Under the pieces are notes generated by a model. The model was not told the origin of the DNA. It searched no databases and saw only the letters and a list, made by a program, of their open reading frames with translations. Below, one piece after another: positions 11,735-22,971 of a DNA stretch of 64,000 nucleotides. The DNA is taken from NCBI RefSeq assembly GCF_003573695.1, contig NC_039364.1, positions 67,786,256-67,850,255 on the forward strand, given 5' to 3'. Each line of letters starts with the position of its first letter. Within the stretch, counting starts at the first letter, position 1. The translations under genes and the position numbers were made by a program. Source of the stretch: Papaver somniferum (lineage: Eukaryota > Streptophyta > Magnoliopsida > Ranunculales > Papaveraceae).

Positions 11735-13464
11735 ACCTTATAAGACTTTCTTGAAGTATTTGATGGATGTGTATGACTCCGCATACTCTTGAGGAACAAT
11801 TGGTTGAATTATCATGGCCACCATTAATGCTCAAACTGGAGGTCGAGATAACATATCTGCCAACCTATTTGTTACTCCCTTCTTGTACCGAATGAGAATA
11901 TTGAAAGCCATCAAGTAAGACATCCACTTCATATGCCGGGGTTATTGTAGTTTCGTCTGTGCATGTAGATACTCAAATGGTTTGTGATCTAAATGTACCA
12001 CTACTTCTTTACCTAAGAGATACACTCGCTAATGCTTGATACATTGATATAAAGCATTAAAATTCTTTGTCATAAGGTGCGTAGTTCTTAATAGCACCTG
12101 AGAACAATTCTGAATGGTACTCCACTGGTTTACCATCTTGTAACAACACTCCTCCCAATGCATAGTTAGAAGCATCGGTCTCAACTTCAAAAGTACGTTG
12201 TAATTTAGGAAATGCCAACACTGGTGCTTCTGAAATCTTCTTCTTTAGTAACTGAAAAGTGTCTTTATGTATTTTTTGCCATTCAAACTTTGCCTTAGCT
12301 CCCGTCAAACCATGTAACGGTCCTGCAATATTCGAGAAATGCCGGATAAATTTACGCAAGTAGGTACAAGCCCCTAAGAAACTCCTGATTTCAGTTACAG
12401 TACTAGGTCTAGGCCACTTAGTAATCACTTCAACCTTCTTTGGATCAATCTTTCGTTGTCCACCGCCAACAATGAATCCAAGGTACACCAACTCCTCCTT
12501 TCCAAACTCACACTTTTTTACGTTCAACTTCAACTGGCCTTCATGTAACACTTTAAACACCTTCTCAACGTGAACGCTATGCTCTTCCCAAGTTTTGTTG
12601 TATATTAGGATATCATCCAAATAAACAATCACAAAATCTTCTATAAAAGGTCGTAACAAATCATTCATCAAACGCATAAACATCGCTGGAGCGTTACACA
12701 AACCAAAAGGCATCACCAACCATTCGAACAAGCCTTGTTTGGTTTTGAAAGCAGTCTTCCATGTATCATCTTCTCTAACTCTCATCTGGTGGTATCCAAA
12801 TTTAAAATCCCAACTTTGTAAAGACTCGAGCTTTTTCCAACTGATCCATCATGTCGTCTATTTTAGGTAGAGGGTAATGATTCTTGATTGTGATCTTGTT
12901 CAATGTTCTATAATCAATACACATACGCCAGCCTCCATCTTTCTTTGGAACCAACAACACCGTTGATCCACAAGGTGAAGCACTTGGCACTATCATCCCT
13001 AATTCTTGAAGTTCCTGGACTTGTTTCTTGATCTCATTAGATTCCTCTACGGTCGTGCGATAAAGACCTACATTAGGTAGAGAACTCTCCTCGATCAACA
13101 TGATTTCATGCTCCACACTCCTCTTTGGAGGTAATCCTGTGACATCAGAAAATAAATCCTTATACTTCAACTTCAACCTTTCTAGGTCATCTTCTTGTTG
13201 TGCAGACAAGGCTGCCAAACAAACTCTACTCGGCTTCTCCTCAAGAGAACGGATCACAAGGAGAATGAACTTCATGCTAGCATTCACCAACCACTTAGCC
13301 TGAGTGGTTGTGATTAAGCTTGCTCCCTCAAGAGGAGAGTCTATAGCCCGAATCACAAAACTTTCTCCATCTTTGGTAAAGGTGTACTTTTGTTCCCTCC
13401 TATATAGAGTTGCATCTATATCCCATAGGTAAGGACTACCTAGTACCACCTGAGAAACATCCAA
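11735..13464 (-). pseudogene. Reverse transcriptase-RNase H of the inserted chromovirus
   Basis: Two large open stretches encode the polymerase. 13464-12802 holds the protease/RT linker and the RT fingers ([26 protein letters not shown]). 12785-12057 continues in another frame with MPFGL and the catalytic YLDD in FVIVYLDDILIYN, then thumb motifs and the RNase H start (FEVETDASNYALGGVL). The two are separated by one frameshift near 12795. From 12056 to 11735 the RNase H and linker continue with several stops. Confidence 0.85.
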
Positions 13465-14851
13465 AGGAACTACGTCATATGTAACTTCGTCAATATATGA
13501 CTCGTCTAGAGCAAATTTGAACGTGCACTGCTATGAAACTTGTAAGCCCCCTTCCTTTTGAATCCATCCTAAAGGGTATGGTTTTGTATGTTTGAAAGTC
13601 TTCAATGCTAACTTATGCACCAAAGAATTTGAAAGTAAATTCTTCTGACTTCCGGGGTCAATAATAACATCAATTAGCGTTGTTTTGAATTGCATCTTTA
13701 CTGTGAAGAGTCGCTCCCTAAGATCATCTTTAGAAGGTCTTTCTTTTTCCCCTGTCATAAGAGAAAGCTTGGAATTGGGTTCCGTTAGTCCGTGGACTTC
13801 CTTTGGAGTTTGAGCGACTAGTATTGCCTTCTTGGCTTCTTTCCTCTGCAACCCTTTGGGATTTAGATGAGGCTTCTTAACCCAACACTTGCCGACAACG
13901 TGACATGTTTGCTTGCAATGGATGCAAGACAAACCTTCCTTATCACTAGACTTCCCTTCTTCTTTCCTCCTTTCACCTCCTTTGACAGTGGTACCTCCAT
14001 ATTTCACCTTAGTATTTCCCTTTGAATCAGATTTCTTAAGCCTGCCTTCAATGGCATTAGCTTTAATACTTGCTTCAGAGATAGTATCTACCGAAAACAT
14101 CTTCAACTCCTTATGTATATACTCATGGAACCCGGAAATATACTTCATATAGATAGCATCCTAAAACTTCCAAGTCTAAATCCAAAACCGTAGCTTGATT
14201 CTGAAATTTCTTAGTATATTCCTGCACGGTTTGGTTGTAAGTCTGCTTCAAGTTGTACCACTTGAACCATCTCTCCTCAAGGTAGCCAACCGGATAAAAC
14301 AGTTTCCTTACAACTGCCTTGAATCTTTTCCACGACAATGCTCTCTTACCTAGGTTTTGTCTTTGATAAGCTTTCCACCAGGTTAGAGCATGCTTTTGTA
14401 GCTTCAATGCCGCGAAAGCTATCTTTTCATTTGAACCATATTCAAAGAAAGAGAAATACGTCTCTAGACGTTCAATCCAATCATCCAATTTTTCTACATC
14501 GACACTCTCATCATAAAGTGGAATATCAACACGAAAATCAATTTTCAGATTCTTAGAATGAGGTTTAGTTGTTGTAGGACCTTTAGGAAGCTCGCTTTCC
14601 TCCTTTTCATCCTCATCTTCTTCCACATCTTCTTCTTCCGACTAGTCTTCTTCCGAATCATATTTTTCCGAAGCTGCAGGTGAAGGTGTAACCTTTTTCT
14701 TCGTCTCCTTCTTAGGTGTATGAGAATGAATACATTCACTCAATTCCTGAAGGGTAACTTGAATAGACTTCATGTCTGTTTGAAGCGTAGCCACCTTTTC
14801 TTCCATAGTTTGTGGTCCGCCTTCCTTAGGATTATCATCTTACTTTGTCAT
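13465..14851 (-). pseudogene. Gag and aspartic protease of the inserted chromovirus
   Basis: On the - strand the gag frame opens near 14851 with an early stop (fourth codon) and another near 14643. 14626-14123 carries an acidic, Glu/Asp-rich start and the capsid region (WIERLETYFSFF, ALTWWKAY). 14148-13531 carries a zinc-knuckle-like CIHCKQTCHVVGKCW whose spacing is a little unusual, then the protease motif VIIDPGSQKNLLS. It ends with a stop at 13531, after which the protease C-terminal part continues toward 13464. Confidence 0.8.
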
Positions 14852-14965
14852 CCTTGATCCCCTTGTTGTCTTAACATCTTCTAGCTTCTCAAGTACCTCA
14901 CCAAGCTTTATGTAGAGAGATCTAGTGAAAACCATAAACCACAGGGATTTACCCTAGAAACTAAC

Positions 14966-14984
14966 CTTGCTCGTGATGCCAACT
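14966..14984 (-). other. Primer-binding site of the inserted chromovirus
   Basis: Read on the - strand just inside the 5' LTR: TGGCATCACGAGCAAGG. The initiator tRNA-Met site would be TGGTATCAGAGCAAGG, so this is that site with one substitution and one inserted base. Confidence 0.65.
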
Positions 14985-15440
14985 TGATACGTATGATCTT
15001 TATACCTTGGTAACTATTACTATAAAGGCGGAATTCAAAATAATAATAGACGAGAAACTTAGAATAACACATAACACAAGTAGTAATTCGAAGAAAACAT
15101 CTTCTCTAGATTATGAAAAAGAAAACGATTACAATTCTCTCTTTGTTACGCTCACAATCTTCTCTAAAAAGTGGATCAACCTTAAACTGTTTGCTAAGTT
15201 TTCTGTGCCTAGCATCTGTGTGTTTAGCTATTAGCCAAATCCATCTATTTATATCCCTCATCGTACTCAGCCGACCAAGGACTTCTATTAGGAATCTATT
15301 TCCTAAACTAAGAGTATTGCCTAAAACAAAACTCTTCCCTAACTAGGAATTCTGCCTAAACTGCCTAGAATAGGATTCTTCCCTCAACTTAGCTTGAGGT
15401 TAACTAAGTTTCCTAAAGGAGTACGGATACACCTGTATCA
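14985..15440 (-). repeat. 5' LTR of the inserted chromovirus
   Basis: 456 bp, same termini as 9843-10307. Relative to that copy it lacks about 9 bp near 15360. The TATA context at 15244-15253 has one change but keeps TATAAATA on the - strand. The right flank ATTTT at 15441-15445 repeats the bases before 9843. Confidence 0.9.
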
Positions 15441-16430
15441 ATTTTGTTAGCGGTTTACCAAGAACCAGTGATGGTGTGGATTCTAACTGGGTGTTCGGGG
15501 ATAGATTAACCAAGTCAGCTCATTTTCTACCAGTCAAGACTAGTTATTCAGTCGATAAACTAGCGCAATTATACATCTCGGGTATTGTTCGATTATACGG
15601 TGGTCCATTGTCCGTAGTATCAGATAGGGGTGCTCAGTTTACATCTCAGGTTTGGAAGAGTTTACAGAAAGCTTTTGGAATTAGTATTACTCTTAGCTCG
15701 GCATTTCATCCTCAGACGGATGGACAATCAGAGCGGGTAATTCAGATAATAGAAGACATGCTCAGGGCATGTGTACTAGACTTCCAAGGTAATTGGATAA
15801 CTCATTTATAATTGGCTGAATTCGCTTATAACAATAGTTACCAAGCCAGCATTGGTACGGCACCATTCAAAGCTTTATATGGTCGTTCGTGTAGATCGCC
15901 TATTTGTTGGGAAGAGGTTGGTGATAATTTGTTAACTGGACCGACTCTGCACCGCTAAAAGTAGGCAGAAGAGTTATGCAGATCATGGACGACGTCCTTT
16001 ACAGCTTGAAGTTGGGCAAAATGTTTTGTTACGAGTATCTCCAAAAAGAGGTATTACCAGGTTCGGGTTGAAAGGAAAGCTAGCACCAAGGTTTATAGGA
16101 CCGTTTCAGATAGTTGACAGAGTTGGTGAAGTGGCATATAGGCTTGCATTACCTACATCTATAGGCCAGATTCATGATGTATTTCATGTGTCTATGCTTC
16201 GAGGTTACGATTCTGACTCTTCTCATGTGATAGACTGGCAGTCCCTGCAACTAAAAGATGATATTTCATATCAAGAGGGACCATTAGAAATTTTGGATGG
16301 TAAAGATAAGATTTTGAAAAACAAAGTGATACCATTGGTGAAGGTACGTTGGGTTCAACACAACATAGAAGAAGCCACACGGGAGAAGGAGTCAGATATG
16401 CAAGCTCAATATCCAGAACTCTTCACTTGA
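15441..16430 (+). pseudogene. Chromovirus integrase core and chromodomain (second half of the split gene)
   Basis: This resumes the integrase of the outer chromovirus after the nested element. The first aspartate lies in the TMDF/VSGLP motif split by the insertion. The second is in VVSDRGAQF and the glutamate in GQSERVIQ, completing D-D-E. A stop at 15809 and a shift near 15960 break it. 16026-16430 then encodes the integrase C-terminus (LRVSPKRGITRFGLKGKL, GPFQIVDRVGEVAYRLALP) and the chromodomain tail VKVRWVQH...ATREKESDMQAQYPELF. Confidence 0.85.
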
Positions 16431-16953
16431 GGTATGGTTGTAGTGATTTCGTGGACGAAAACTCTTATTAGGTGGGTAGAATTGTGAAGATAAAAAAAAG
16501 AATAATATATATTAGTATATTGTTTACGTATCAATTTGCTAGTATTACTTAGGTTGTATGTAAATTAACTTTACCATCATGATTAATGTTCTGATGGCTA
16601 ATTAGATAATTCCGGTCGTGTGTTGGATATGGTTCATTCTATTTTGTAATTTTAAATAACAATAAAATAAGGGTTAGCACGTGAAGGGTCTTGGTGTCTC
16701 TTCATTAAAGGTAACACCTATGGCTATGGTTCAGGCTCAAAATAGGAAGATAGTGAATTAAAACAGCAGAGAAATAAAAGAAGGGAAAAGGGGAAAGAAA
16801 GGAAGTTATGAGTTACTGCTCTTTCAACCCAGATTAGATAGACAAGAAAAAAATGAGAGGATAACTCGTGTTTCCTTCTTATAGTTGAATCGTGGGGTTA
16901 GAATTTTCAATTGATGAAACTATATAGATTAAGACGAAAAGGAGCTTATTAGA

Positions 16954-18007
16954 GAGAAATTTTTTGATGGGGGCAAATTTGAATGGGGTCGTGGAGGACA
17001 AGTAAAAAGCGGACATGTGTCGAGAATATTTTGATGGTTCTTAACAGATAAATTTTCTGAATTCATACAACCGAATCTACCCGCACCTAAATTAACAGAA
17101 ATTTTAGAGTATAATAACTAACCTAATTTAGTGTTTTACCGATATTAACGTCAATTGTACATGTAGGGAAATTAAAATTGAAAATGTCTTTGTCATATGC
17201 TATAAGTCTTCGGTGTAACTTAACCTAATTAGATCTTGGTTAATAATCCAACTTAGATTGTATGATTATGTGAAGGTGACTTTTTGTTCTTTTTTATAAA
17301 AAATAATATGACATCAAATTTAGGATTGTTATCTTCCATTGCGGGAGTATGTTGGCTTTCATCTTCAACATAAATTTGAAATGTTACTCAGTAGTCAAAG
17401 ATATTTCACGTGTTTTCTATCTTAACCACCAGCAGGTGTGTACCAATATCATCCGTTTTAACTACTCAGGCCCTTTGAGTTTGTGCGTAGTATGACAAAG
17501 AAAAACAAATATCCTACTGTTTTTTCGTCTTTTCTTTAATATCTACACAATTTGCTTTCTCCCTTTCCATGGATGCCATGGTCTCGTGACTCTCATCATT
17601 GAGAACCTGCCACATCCGTGGTTGTATCTTTAATAGAACTTGCTGCATCGCAAAAACAAACCCTAGCTAGCTCTTTAGCTAGTGAATCTCTATATATTTA
17701 TGAGGATAATTACATAATAAATTTTTTTCCCTTTTTAACGGTATTTTATACTCATCCATCGGTGTTGAAATTGTCAATAATTTAGGAAACAATTTATATA
17801 TAGTTACTAAGATTGTGTGAATTTAAAGAAGGGTAAAACTGGACATATAAATTTAGAATATTTGTCGATCGAAAACGATCAAAATTTCATCGACACATGT
17901 CGGTTTCTTACTTGTCCCCCATGTCTCCGTCTTAATTTGCCCCCATGTCGGTTTCTTACTTGTCCCCCATGTCTCCGTCTTAATTTGCCCCCATCAAAAA
18001 ATTTCTC
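16954..18007. mobile_element. Non-autonomous Mutator-like TIR element in the 3' LTR
   Basis: The ends are inverted repeats starting GAGAAATTTTTTGATGGGGG, recognisably similar for ~80 bp (16954-17040 against 17880-18007). Flanking 9-mers are CTTATTAGA and CTTACCAGA, a 7/9 match; a 9-bp duplication is characteristic of Mutator-like elements. The interior is AT-rich with no coding sequence. The right arm has an internal 48-bp duplication. Mutator assignment is inferred from TIR and TSD length. Confidence 0.65.
17900..17995 (+). repeat. 48-bp perfect tandem duplication in the TIR arm
   Basis: Two copies of a 48-bp unit starting TCGGTTTCTTACTTGTCCCC stand side by side and differ only at the last base. 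The left TIR arm has just one copy, so the duplication arose in the right arm. Confidence 0.9.
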
Positions 18008-18535
18008 CTTACCAGAAGGGTGAAACTAAATCTGATTTTGAGGTGAGTTTTAGTTTTAGGTCTTTATTTATCACGACCTGGAAACTATGAATTCAAAGTA
18101 TTAGATATGGATTTTTGGCTAAAGTTAGGGATGGATTAGATGGAATCGCTTGCAATAGAGACACGGCGGCATATATTTATTAGCTATTTTGATTTAGTTT
18201 GAAACAGTAGTTGTTGTTAAGAGCTATTCAACTATCATTACTCATTTTCCTTTCAATATAGCTTCTATATAGGATTAAAGGGCTGGGGTTTCAAGGAGGG
18301 GACTGGAAGATGTAAGATTTCTTTACAGAAACGAGGTGGGATTTAGACAGAATTTCCCGTGGTGTATTGTTGTTTTCAATTGTTTATTCTTGATATTTTT
18401 CTTGTGAATTATTGGAGGGAACTGTTGCTTGGTGTGAACAATGTTTGATTCGATGATTGCCGTGTAGTATGTAAGGTCTGGTTATCCCGCAAGAAGTGTA
18501 TGTGTCTATCCGCACAACTTGTTGCTAAGTTAAGT

Positions 18536-18714
18536 AGGGCGGATGGTCTTCCGTTGTGATATTACATAGTAGGACGGATGCTCTTCCGTTTTGATAGTAC
18601 CTAGTATGACAGATGTTCTTCCGTTTTGATAGTATTACTGATTAATTATAGTAGGACAGATTCTCTTCCGTTTTGATAGTACTTAGTAGGGCGGATGCTC
18701 TTCCGTTACGATAA
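18536..18714 (+). repeat. ~35-bp minisatellite in chromovirus LTR
   Basis: About five units share the core GCGGATGCTCTTCCGTTTTG. The same array stands at 2762-2945 in the 5' LTR, with a different first unit. Confidence 0.75.
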
Positions 18715-20184
18715 TATATATACGACTATTTAGGTGATCCATTTCTGCGCATACTCCACTTGATTGTTTCATTATGTTGCAATATTATTAGACTCATGGC
18801 TTGGGTGGGCTCTTCATGAGGATAGCATGATTAAATAAGGCAGTGATTGAATATCGTTCGTTTATATGTGATGTTCGTATATATGTGTTATGTTATGTTT
18901 TACCTTGCTTCCTTGTCATCTGTAATTTCCACTTGTATGGAGTGTAAATCTCCACTGGGCTTTCCTTATTGTTTTGTTTTTCTTAGTATCAGGTGAAACA
19001 ACTGCGGCGAAACACGAAGGGAAAGAAGAGGACGGTGAATACTACGTTTGGCTCGAGTGAGTAGATCCAAGTGGATGAATGGAAAAGTAAAAGTATTTTG
19101 TGACATCTGTTCTATCCTTTGTGTACCCTGTAAAATCATGTTTTGGTGAGACCTGAACTTACGTACAAATTATCTATGGGTTAAGTAGATACAGACTTAT
19201 GTAAATATATATATAGTAGTTGTAAAAAGAAGGCAGTAATATTTATAGGTAGCCGCGCAGATGTTTTGAATCAGTGAAGTTTCTTTTGTATTTCAATGTT
19301 AATTGTAAACATAGTAGTAAGAGTTTGGGGCGTGACAATTATATCTCATATGCCAAAAGTTCAAGTTTCATAAAGTATTATCTTATCAATTGGAAGACAT
19401 ATTGTAGATGGTGAAATTTGGGTTGGAAAAAGCGTCATTTCAACCCTATAGACAGAATTCAACTGTCACGGGAGAGATTAAGCCCTTGGTTCTCAAGGCA
19501 TCCTTAGCCACGATTTTTAGTATACATCCCCGCGAGACACTGCTGGTCGTGATGCCGTGACTCCTAGCGCACATCCTCAACGAGATATTGCTGGTCACGT
19601 AGGTTCTGTATAGCGTAAACGTCCCCGGCAAACTTATGAACCAGAATAGCCACAATTCCAGCATGTTTTTGCGAGACCAGCTGATTGTGATGCCATGATT
19701 CCTAATATACGTCCTCAACGAGATGCTGCTGGTCATGTAGGCTCTGTAGATGCATAAATATGTCCCCGATGGACTTATGACCCAGAGCGGAGATTTGCAT
19801 ATCTCCGTAAGCACGACTCACCCTATTTGAGACCAAAGACTGATTCCTAGTACATCATCGCGAGATACACTGGTCATGTCTGCTCTAGGCTCTAACTCGA
19901 CTTACAGAGGTTTCCGGATAACTCATAGGACATCCCCGCAAGATACGCTGGTTATTCTACCTCTGAGCCTTTTAGACAGACTCCTAGAACATCCTTTCGA
20001 GATACACTGGTCTTGTTGGCTCGTCATATGGACACACAGTTGATTCCTAACACATCTCTGCAAGATACGCTGGTCAAAGACAAGTGAGCCAAAGTCTCGC
20101 GGAGACATTAAATCGGGCGCCTTTTCTCTCTCTCTCTCCTCAGGCCGAGTCCCATCTGAGCGCAGAGAGATACGGATCTGTTAA

Positions 20185-20480
20185 GAAAATCTTCGGAGAG
20201 ATTTTTGATTTGTCCGCAAAAATCTCAGAGAGATTCAAATCTCTCTGCAAAACTCACAGAGAGATTTTTGAGTTTTCCGCAAAAATCTCAGAGAGATTTG
20301 AATCTCTCTGCAAAACTCACAGAGGGATTTTTGAGTCGTCCGCAAAAATCTCAGAGAGATTCAAATCTCTCTGCAAAAATCACAGAGAGATTTTTGAGCT
20401 GTCCGCAAAAATCTCGGAGAGATTCAAAATCTCTCTGCAAAAATCACAGAGAGATTTTTGAGCCTTTCACAAAATCTTGA
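20185..20480 (+). repeat. 63-bp minisatellite rich in inverted repeats (~4.5 copies)
   Basis: The unit is 63 bp, so reading frames pass straight through it and yield 21-residue protein repeats. Each unit includes GAGAGATT...AATCTCTC, an inverted pair about three bases apart, and AGAGATTTTTG...CAAAAATCTC. The open frame here is a by-product of the multiple-of-three period; no start context or homology supports a gene. Confidence 0.85.
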
Positions 20481-21105
20481 AGAGATTCGAATCTCTCCTC
20501 AAAATCTCGGATAGATTCACATGATAGGCACACGCCTTACCAAGTGCTCAAGCCTATTTATCAGCCTCTTAAATACACTCACGGCTAGTAGATTGAGTTT
20601 GAATCCAAAAACGTGGATAGGCTCTCTTGAGCACCGCATGCTCAACAAAGGGACCTACAAACAATAATATGGTTTTTACATGGCATGTGTGACCGGCCAT
20701 GGAAAGAGGGAGATCATCCTCAGCTCCTCTCAAACTCTGCACACGATTCCTAAGGAATTCCATTCCTTTTCACGTGACTCATCCTAGTCATTCTCACAAA
20801 TCAAAGAATATCTTTCTATCTTGGCCAACTCGGCTAAAGAGAATATTTCTCTCTCAACACATCATCACAAAGGATGACTCAGCTTCACACAAATGGGGTT
20901 TATCAATTAGGGTTTTGGTCTGGCGGTCTACGGCACGTGTGAGAAATACCCGGCTTATTTCTCACCGTAGAAGAGAATAAATGCGGTGGAATAATGAGAT
21001 AAACTCAACCTAGTTTATCCCTATTCCTGAAGAGACGGGAGAATTGTTCCGCACGACATGGAAAGCAATCCTTATCTTCACCGACTTGAGATTAGAGAAT
21101 CCAGC

Positions 21106-21113
21106 TATAAATA
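21106..21113 (+). promoter_or_regulatory. LTR TATA box (solo LTR 19403-21366)
   Basis: TATAAATA in the context AGCTATAAATAGG, about 250 bp before the LTR end, as in the related LTRs. Confidence 0.5.
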
Positions 21114-21371
21114 GGTCATCTATTTTCCAAGCTACGATCATCTTTCTCATAACCTCTCAGAGCAATAACTTGTTCTCTGATCTCTCTTTTCATCTGCTTT
21201 CCTCCCTAAGACCAGCCCTAATCCTTCTTCCCTGTGACTGAAGCAGCCTTTGAACGGCCAATGTGCGTGGTTTAGGCGAAGACTGTTCGTGCTGAACCTC
21301 CCGTAACTCATTTTCAGAAACCCTAGAATCTCACTTCTAGCTTCTCTCAGATTCTAGGTAACTACACATAT

Positions 21372-22351
21372 ATACTTATAAGAATTTATGGATTTTAATA
21401 TTACCGCCATATTGGACTGTAAAAAGTGATTCAAGAGCCATAAAAATTATGTCATTCAATAAAAAAGTATTGTAGCCTCCGTGACATACAAATTTAACTC
21501 AACCATGGATTTTATTAGTTACAACCAAAAATAAAATAAAAAATATGCAAATAAATCTCAAAAAAAAAGTGACTTTTAAGCTCGACAAGATAATCATTTA
21601 CCTTGGAATGAAATTATGGATACTTTCTTATGAAAAGAAATTAATTTCAAGATCGATTCCGTCACTACGAGGACTGATGATATAACTAACAAGTCGGGTG
21701 CGCATTCACACTAACTTTAAGTGTCCTACGATACTCAAAGTAAAGTGGAACAATTTCAAAATATGGAACTTGATACCATAGGAAAGATAAAATTGCTAAA
21801 TATCCATCGGAATCCAGCAATTCCCATTTCTTTGATGTTTGCAATGGATAAATGGATAAATTTTTGATGTGGGCAATAAATCGATATCGAGCATGTGGGA
21901 CGAATAGAAATATAACAACTGGCATTTTGTTGCAACTGCTTTTTACTAGGTTCAAATATGGATTTCTCATAGCGGAGTAATTCATTCGTTCTAAGAGGTG
22001 GGTGGTTTGAGTTCTGAATGGTGTTTGAGTACATTCCCATTTTTGTTATAGATAGAGTCCAAAGATATCCTTGGTGGCGTTTATATTTTTATAAAACCTA
22101 AAAAATATATGACTCAAAATACTCAAGTTATATTGGAACGATAGTGGAAGACTACAAATACGTTCTTTTCAAGGATTTCAAATTTGATAAACTTGTTACT
22201 TTTTGTAATTCGTATTTTTATATGTAGTTTTTAGTTTCATTTACATTCAATCGAGGTATATGTGAGATATTGACATACACAAACTTGTATTATGAAAATG
22301 TCGTTTATAAGAATTACACTAATAGGTTTTTACTTGTTTACAGAAACTAAA
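21372..22351. other. Unassigned AT-rich stretch
   Basis: AT-rich sequence between the solo LTR and the Cassandra-type element. Open frames on the - strand around 21686-22040 are short and show no recognisable motif. I see no gene or repeat boundary here. Confidence 0.5.
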
Positions 22352-22856
22352 TGTAATGACACGTCTCTTCACCGATATTGTCCCCACTTGGCCACTGCGG
22401 TTATCCGTTAGTGTGGGGTTTTCTACGGGCATTGTTGCGGTTATCCATCAGCAGCTTCCCGGGAGGTTACCCATCCCAGAATTACTCCCGCCCGAGCACG
22501 CTTAACTGCAGAGTTTGATGCCAACTCTGGAGCCATTTGTGCTGAAAAGGCCTCAGTATAATGTAGACGTTCCTTGCCTCTTATGAGACCAGTATCTGGC
22601 ATAACCGCCCAACTTCCCACATATCCACTGCGGTTATCCAGCAGTGTGAGATTTTTAACGACGCTACTGCGGTCATCCAGTAGTAGCTTCCCGAGAGGTC
22701 ACTCATCCTGTGACTACTCCTGGCCGAGAACGCTTAACTGAGAAGTTTTTCTCACATCTCAATCAAGTGAACCCATCGGGCCTCGGTGTTAGGAAATGAC
22801 AAACCATTACTTATACTCCATCTGGCCAACCACTACAGAATATCGGGGTATTACAC
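22352..22856 (-). mobile_element. Cassandra-type TRIM (LTRs carrying 5S rRNA-like sequence)
   Basis: Two half-elements each contain, on the - strand, a stretch like the 3' half of plant 5S rRNA: AGTTAAGCGTGCTCGGGCGG then GGGATGGGTAACCTCCCGGG (about 22450-22525), and a more decayed copy at about 22690-22755. The whole unit begins TGTAATACCCCGATATT and ends GTCATTACA on the - strand, giving TGTAAT...ATTACA. Flanks are CTAAA and CTGAA (4/5). Two short LTRs around a tiny interior without coding sequence match Cassandra TRIMs, which use a 5S-type promoter. These are not functional 5S genes. Confidence 0.8.
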
Positions 22857-22971
22857 TGAATGCGAGGGAGATTTACTTCCATTTGACAAATCAAAGTGGT
22901 AGTTGGAAGGAAGATGGAAAGACCGACTTCAATTATACTCAAATGAGGCAGAAGGAAATCTAAATTATTGA

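Larger units (their letters stand above)
9843..15440 (-). mobile_element. Complete chromovirus (Ty3/Gypsy) inserted in the host integrase gene
   Basis: Two LTRs (9843-10307 and 14985-15440) start and end with the inverted pair TGATAC/GTATCA. Target duplication is ATTTT on both sides, and removing the element restores a continuous reading through the host integrase. On the - strand the order is 5' LTR (right), primer site, gag, protease, RT, RNase H, integrase, chromodomain, polypurine tract, 3' LTR (left). The LTRs differ by roughly twenty substitutions and one ~9-bp indel by eye, so it is not a recent insertion. Its protease and C-terminal motifs recall Galadriel-type chromoviruses, but the clade is tentative. 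Confidence 0.9.
2417..19337 (+). mobile_element. Ty3/Gypsy chromovirus (Tekay/Del-like), nested and decayed
   Basis: The order is: partial 5' LTR (2417-3570), primer-binding site (3574-3586), gag (6269-7528), protease-RT-RNase H-integrase N-terminus (7529-9842), integrase core and chromodomain (15441-16430), 3' LTR (16483-19337). Long LTRs ending GGGGCGTGACA, an initiator-Met-like primer site and a C-terminal chromodomain ending near YPELF fit the Tekay/Del clade; the clade is inferred from memory of family features. Four later insertions interrupt it (before 2417, 3641-6178, 9843-15440, 16954-18007). Stops and frameshifts run throughout, so it cannot be autonomous. Confidence 0.85.
16483..19337 (+). 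repeat. Chromovirus 3' LTR with an inserted MULE-like element
   Basis: Begins TGTGAAGAT after a purine-rich GGTGGGTAGAAT stretch and ends GGGGCGTGACA. The last ~1.17 kb is homologous to 2417-3570. Total length is 2855 bp, about 1.06 kb of which is the insertion 16954-18007. The ~35-bp array occurs at 18536-18714. The start coordinate is inferred, because the matching 5' LTR start is outside the window. Confidence 0.75.
19403..21366 (+). repeat. Solo LTR with target duplication CATAT
   Basis: 1964 bp, starting TGTAG and ending CTACA (perfect inverted termini), flanked by CATAT at 19398-19402 and 21367-21371. A TATA box TATAAATA is at 21106-21113. The region after it (GTGACTGAAGCAGCC, then GAACGGCCA and GGTTTAGGC) resembles the 3' parts of the LTRs at 3641 and 42669, so it belongs to a related Gypsy LTR group. 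No gag or pol is attached. It carries the minisatellite 20185-20480. Confidence 0.85.

Noticed and set aside
13100..13303. + strand ORF inside the reverse transcriptase
   Set aside because: Shadow of the well-supported - strand RT frame.
20084..20480. Open frames of 91-125 codons as a repeat protein gene
   Set aside because: The frames exist because the minisatellite period is 63 bp. Two frames are open at once and there is no homology or gene context.
22450..22755. 5S rRNA genes on the - strand
   Set aside because: Only the 3' half of 5S is similar, twice, within a TGTAAT...ATTACA element. This fits a Cassandra-type TRIM, not a 5S gene or array.
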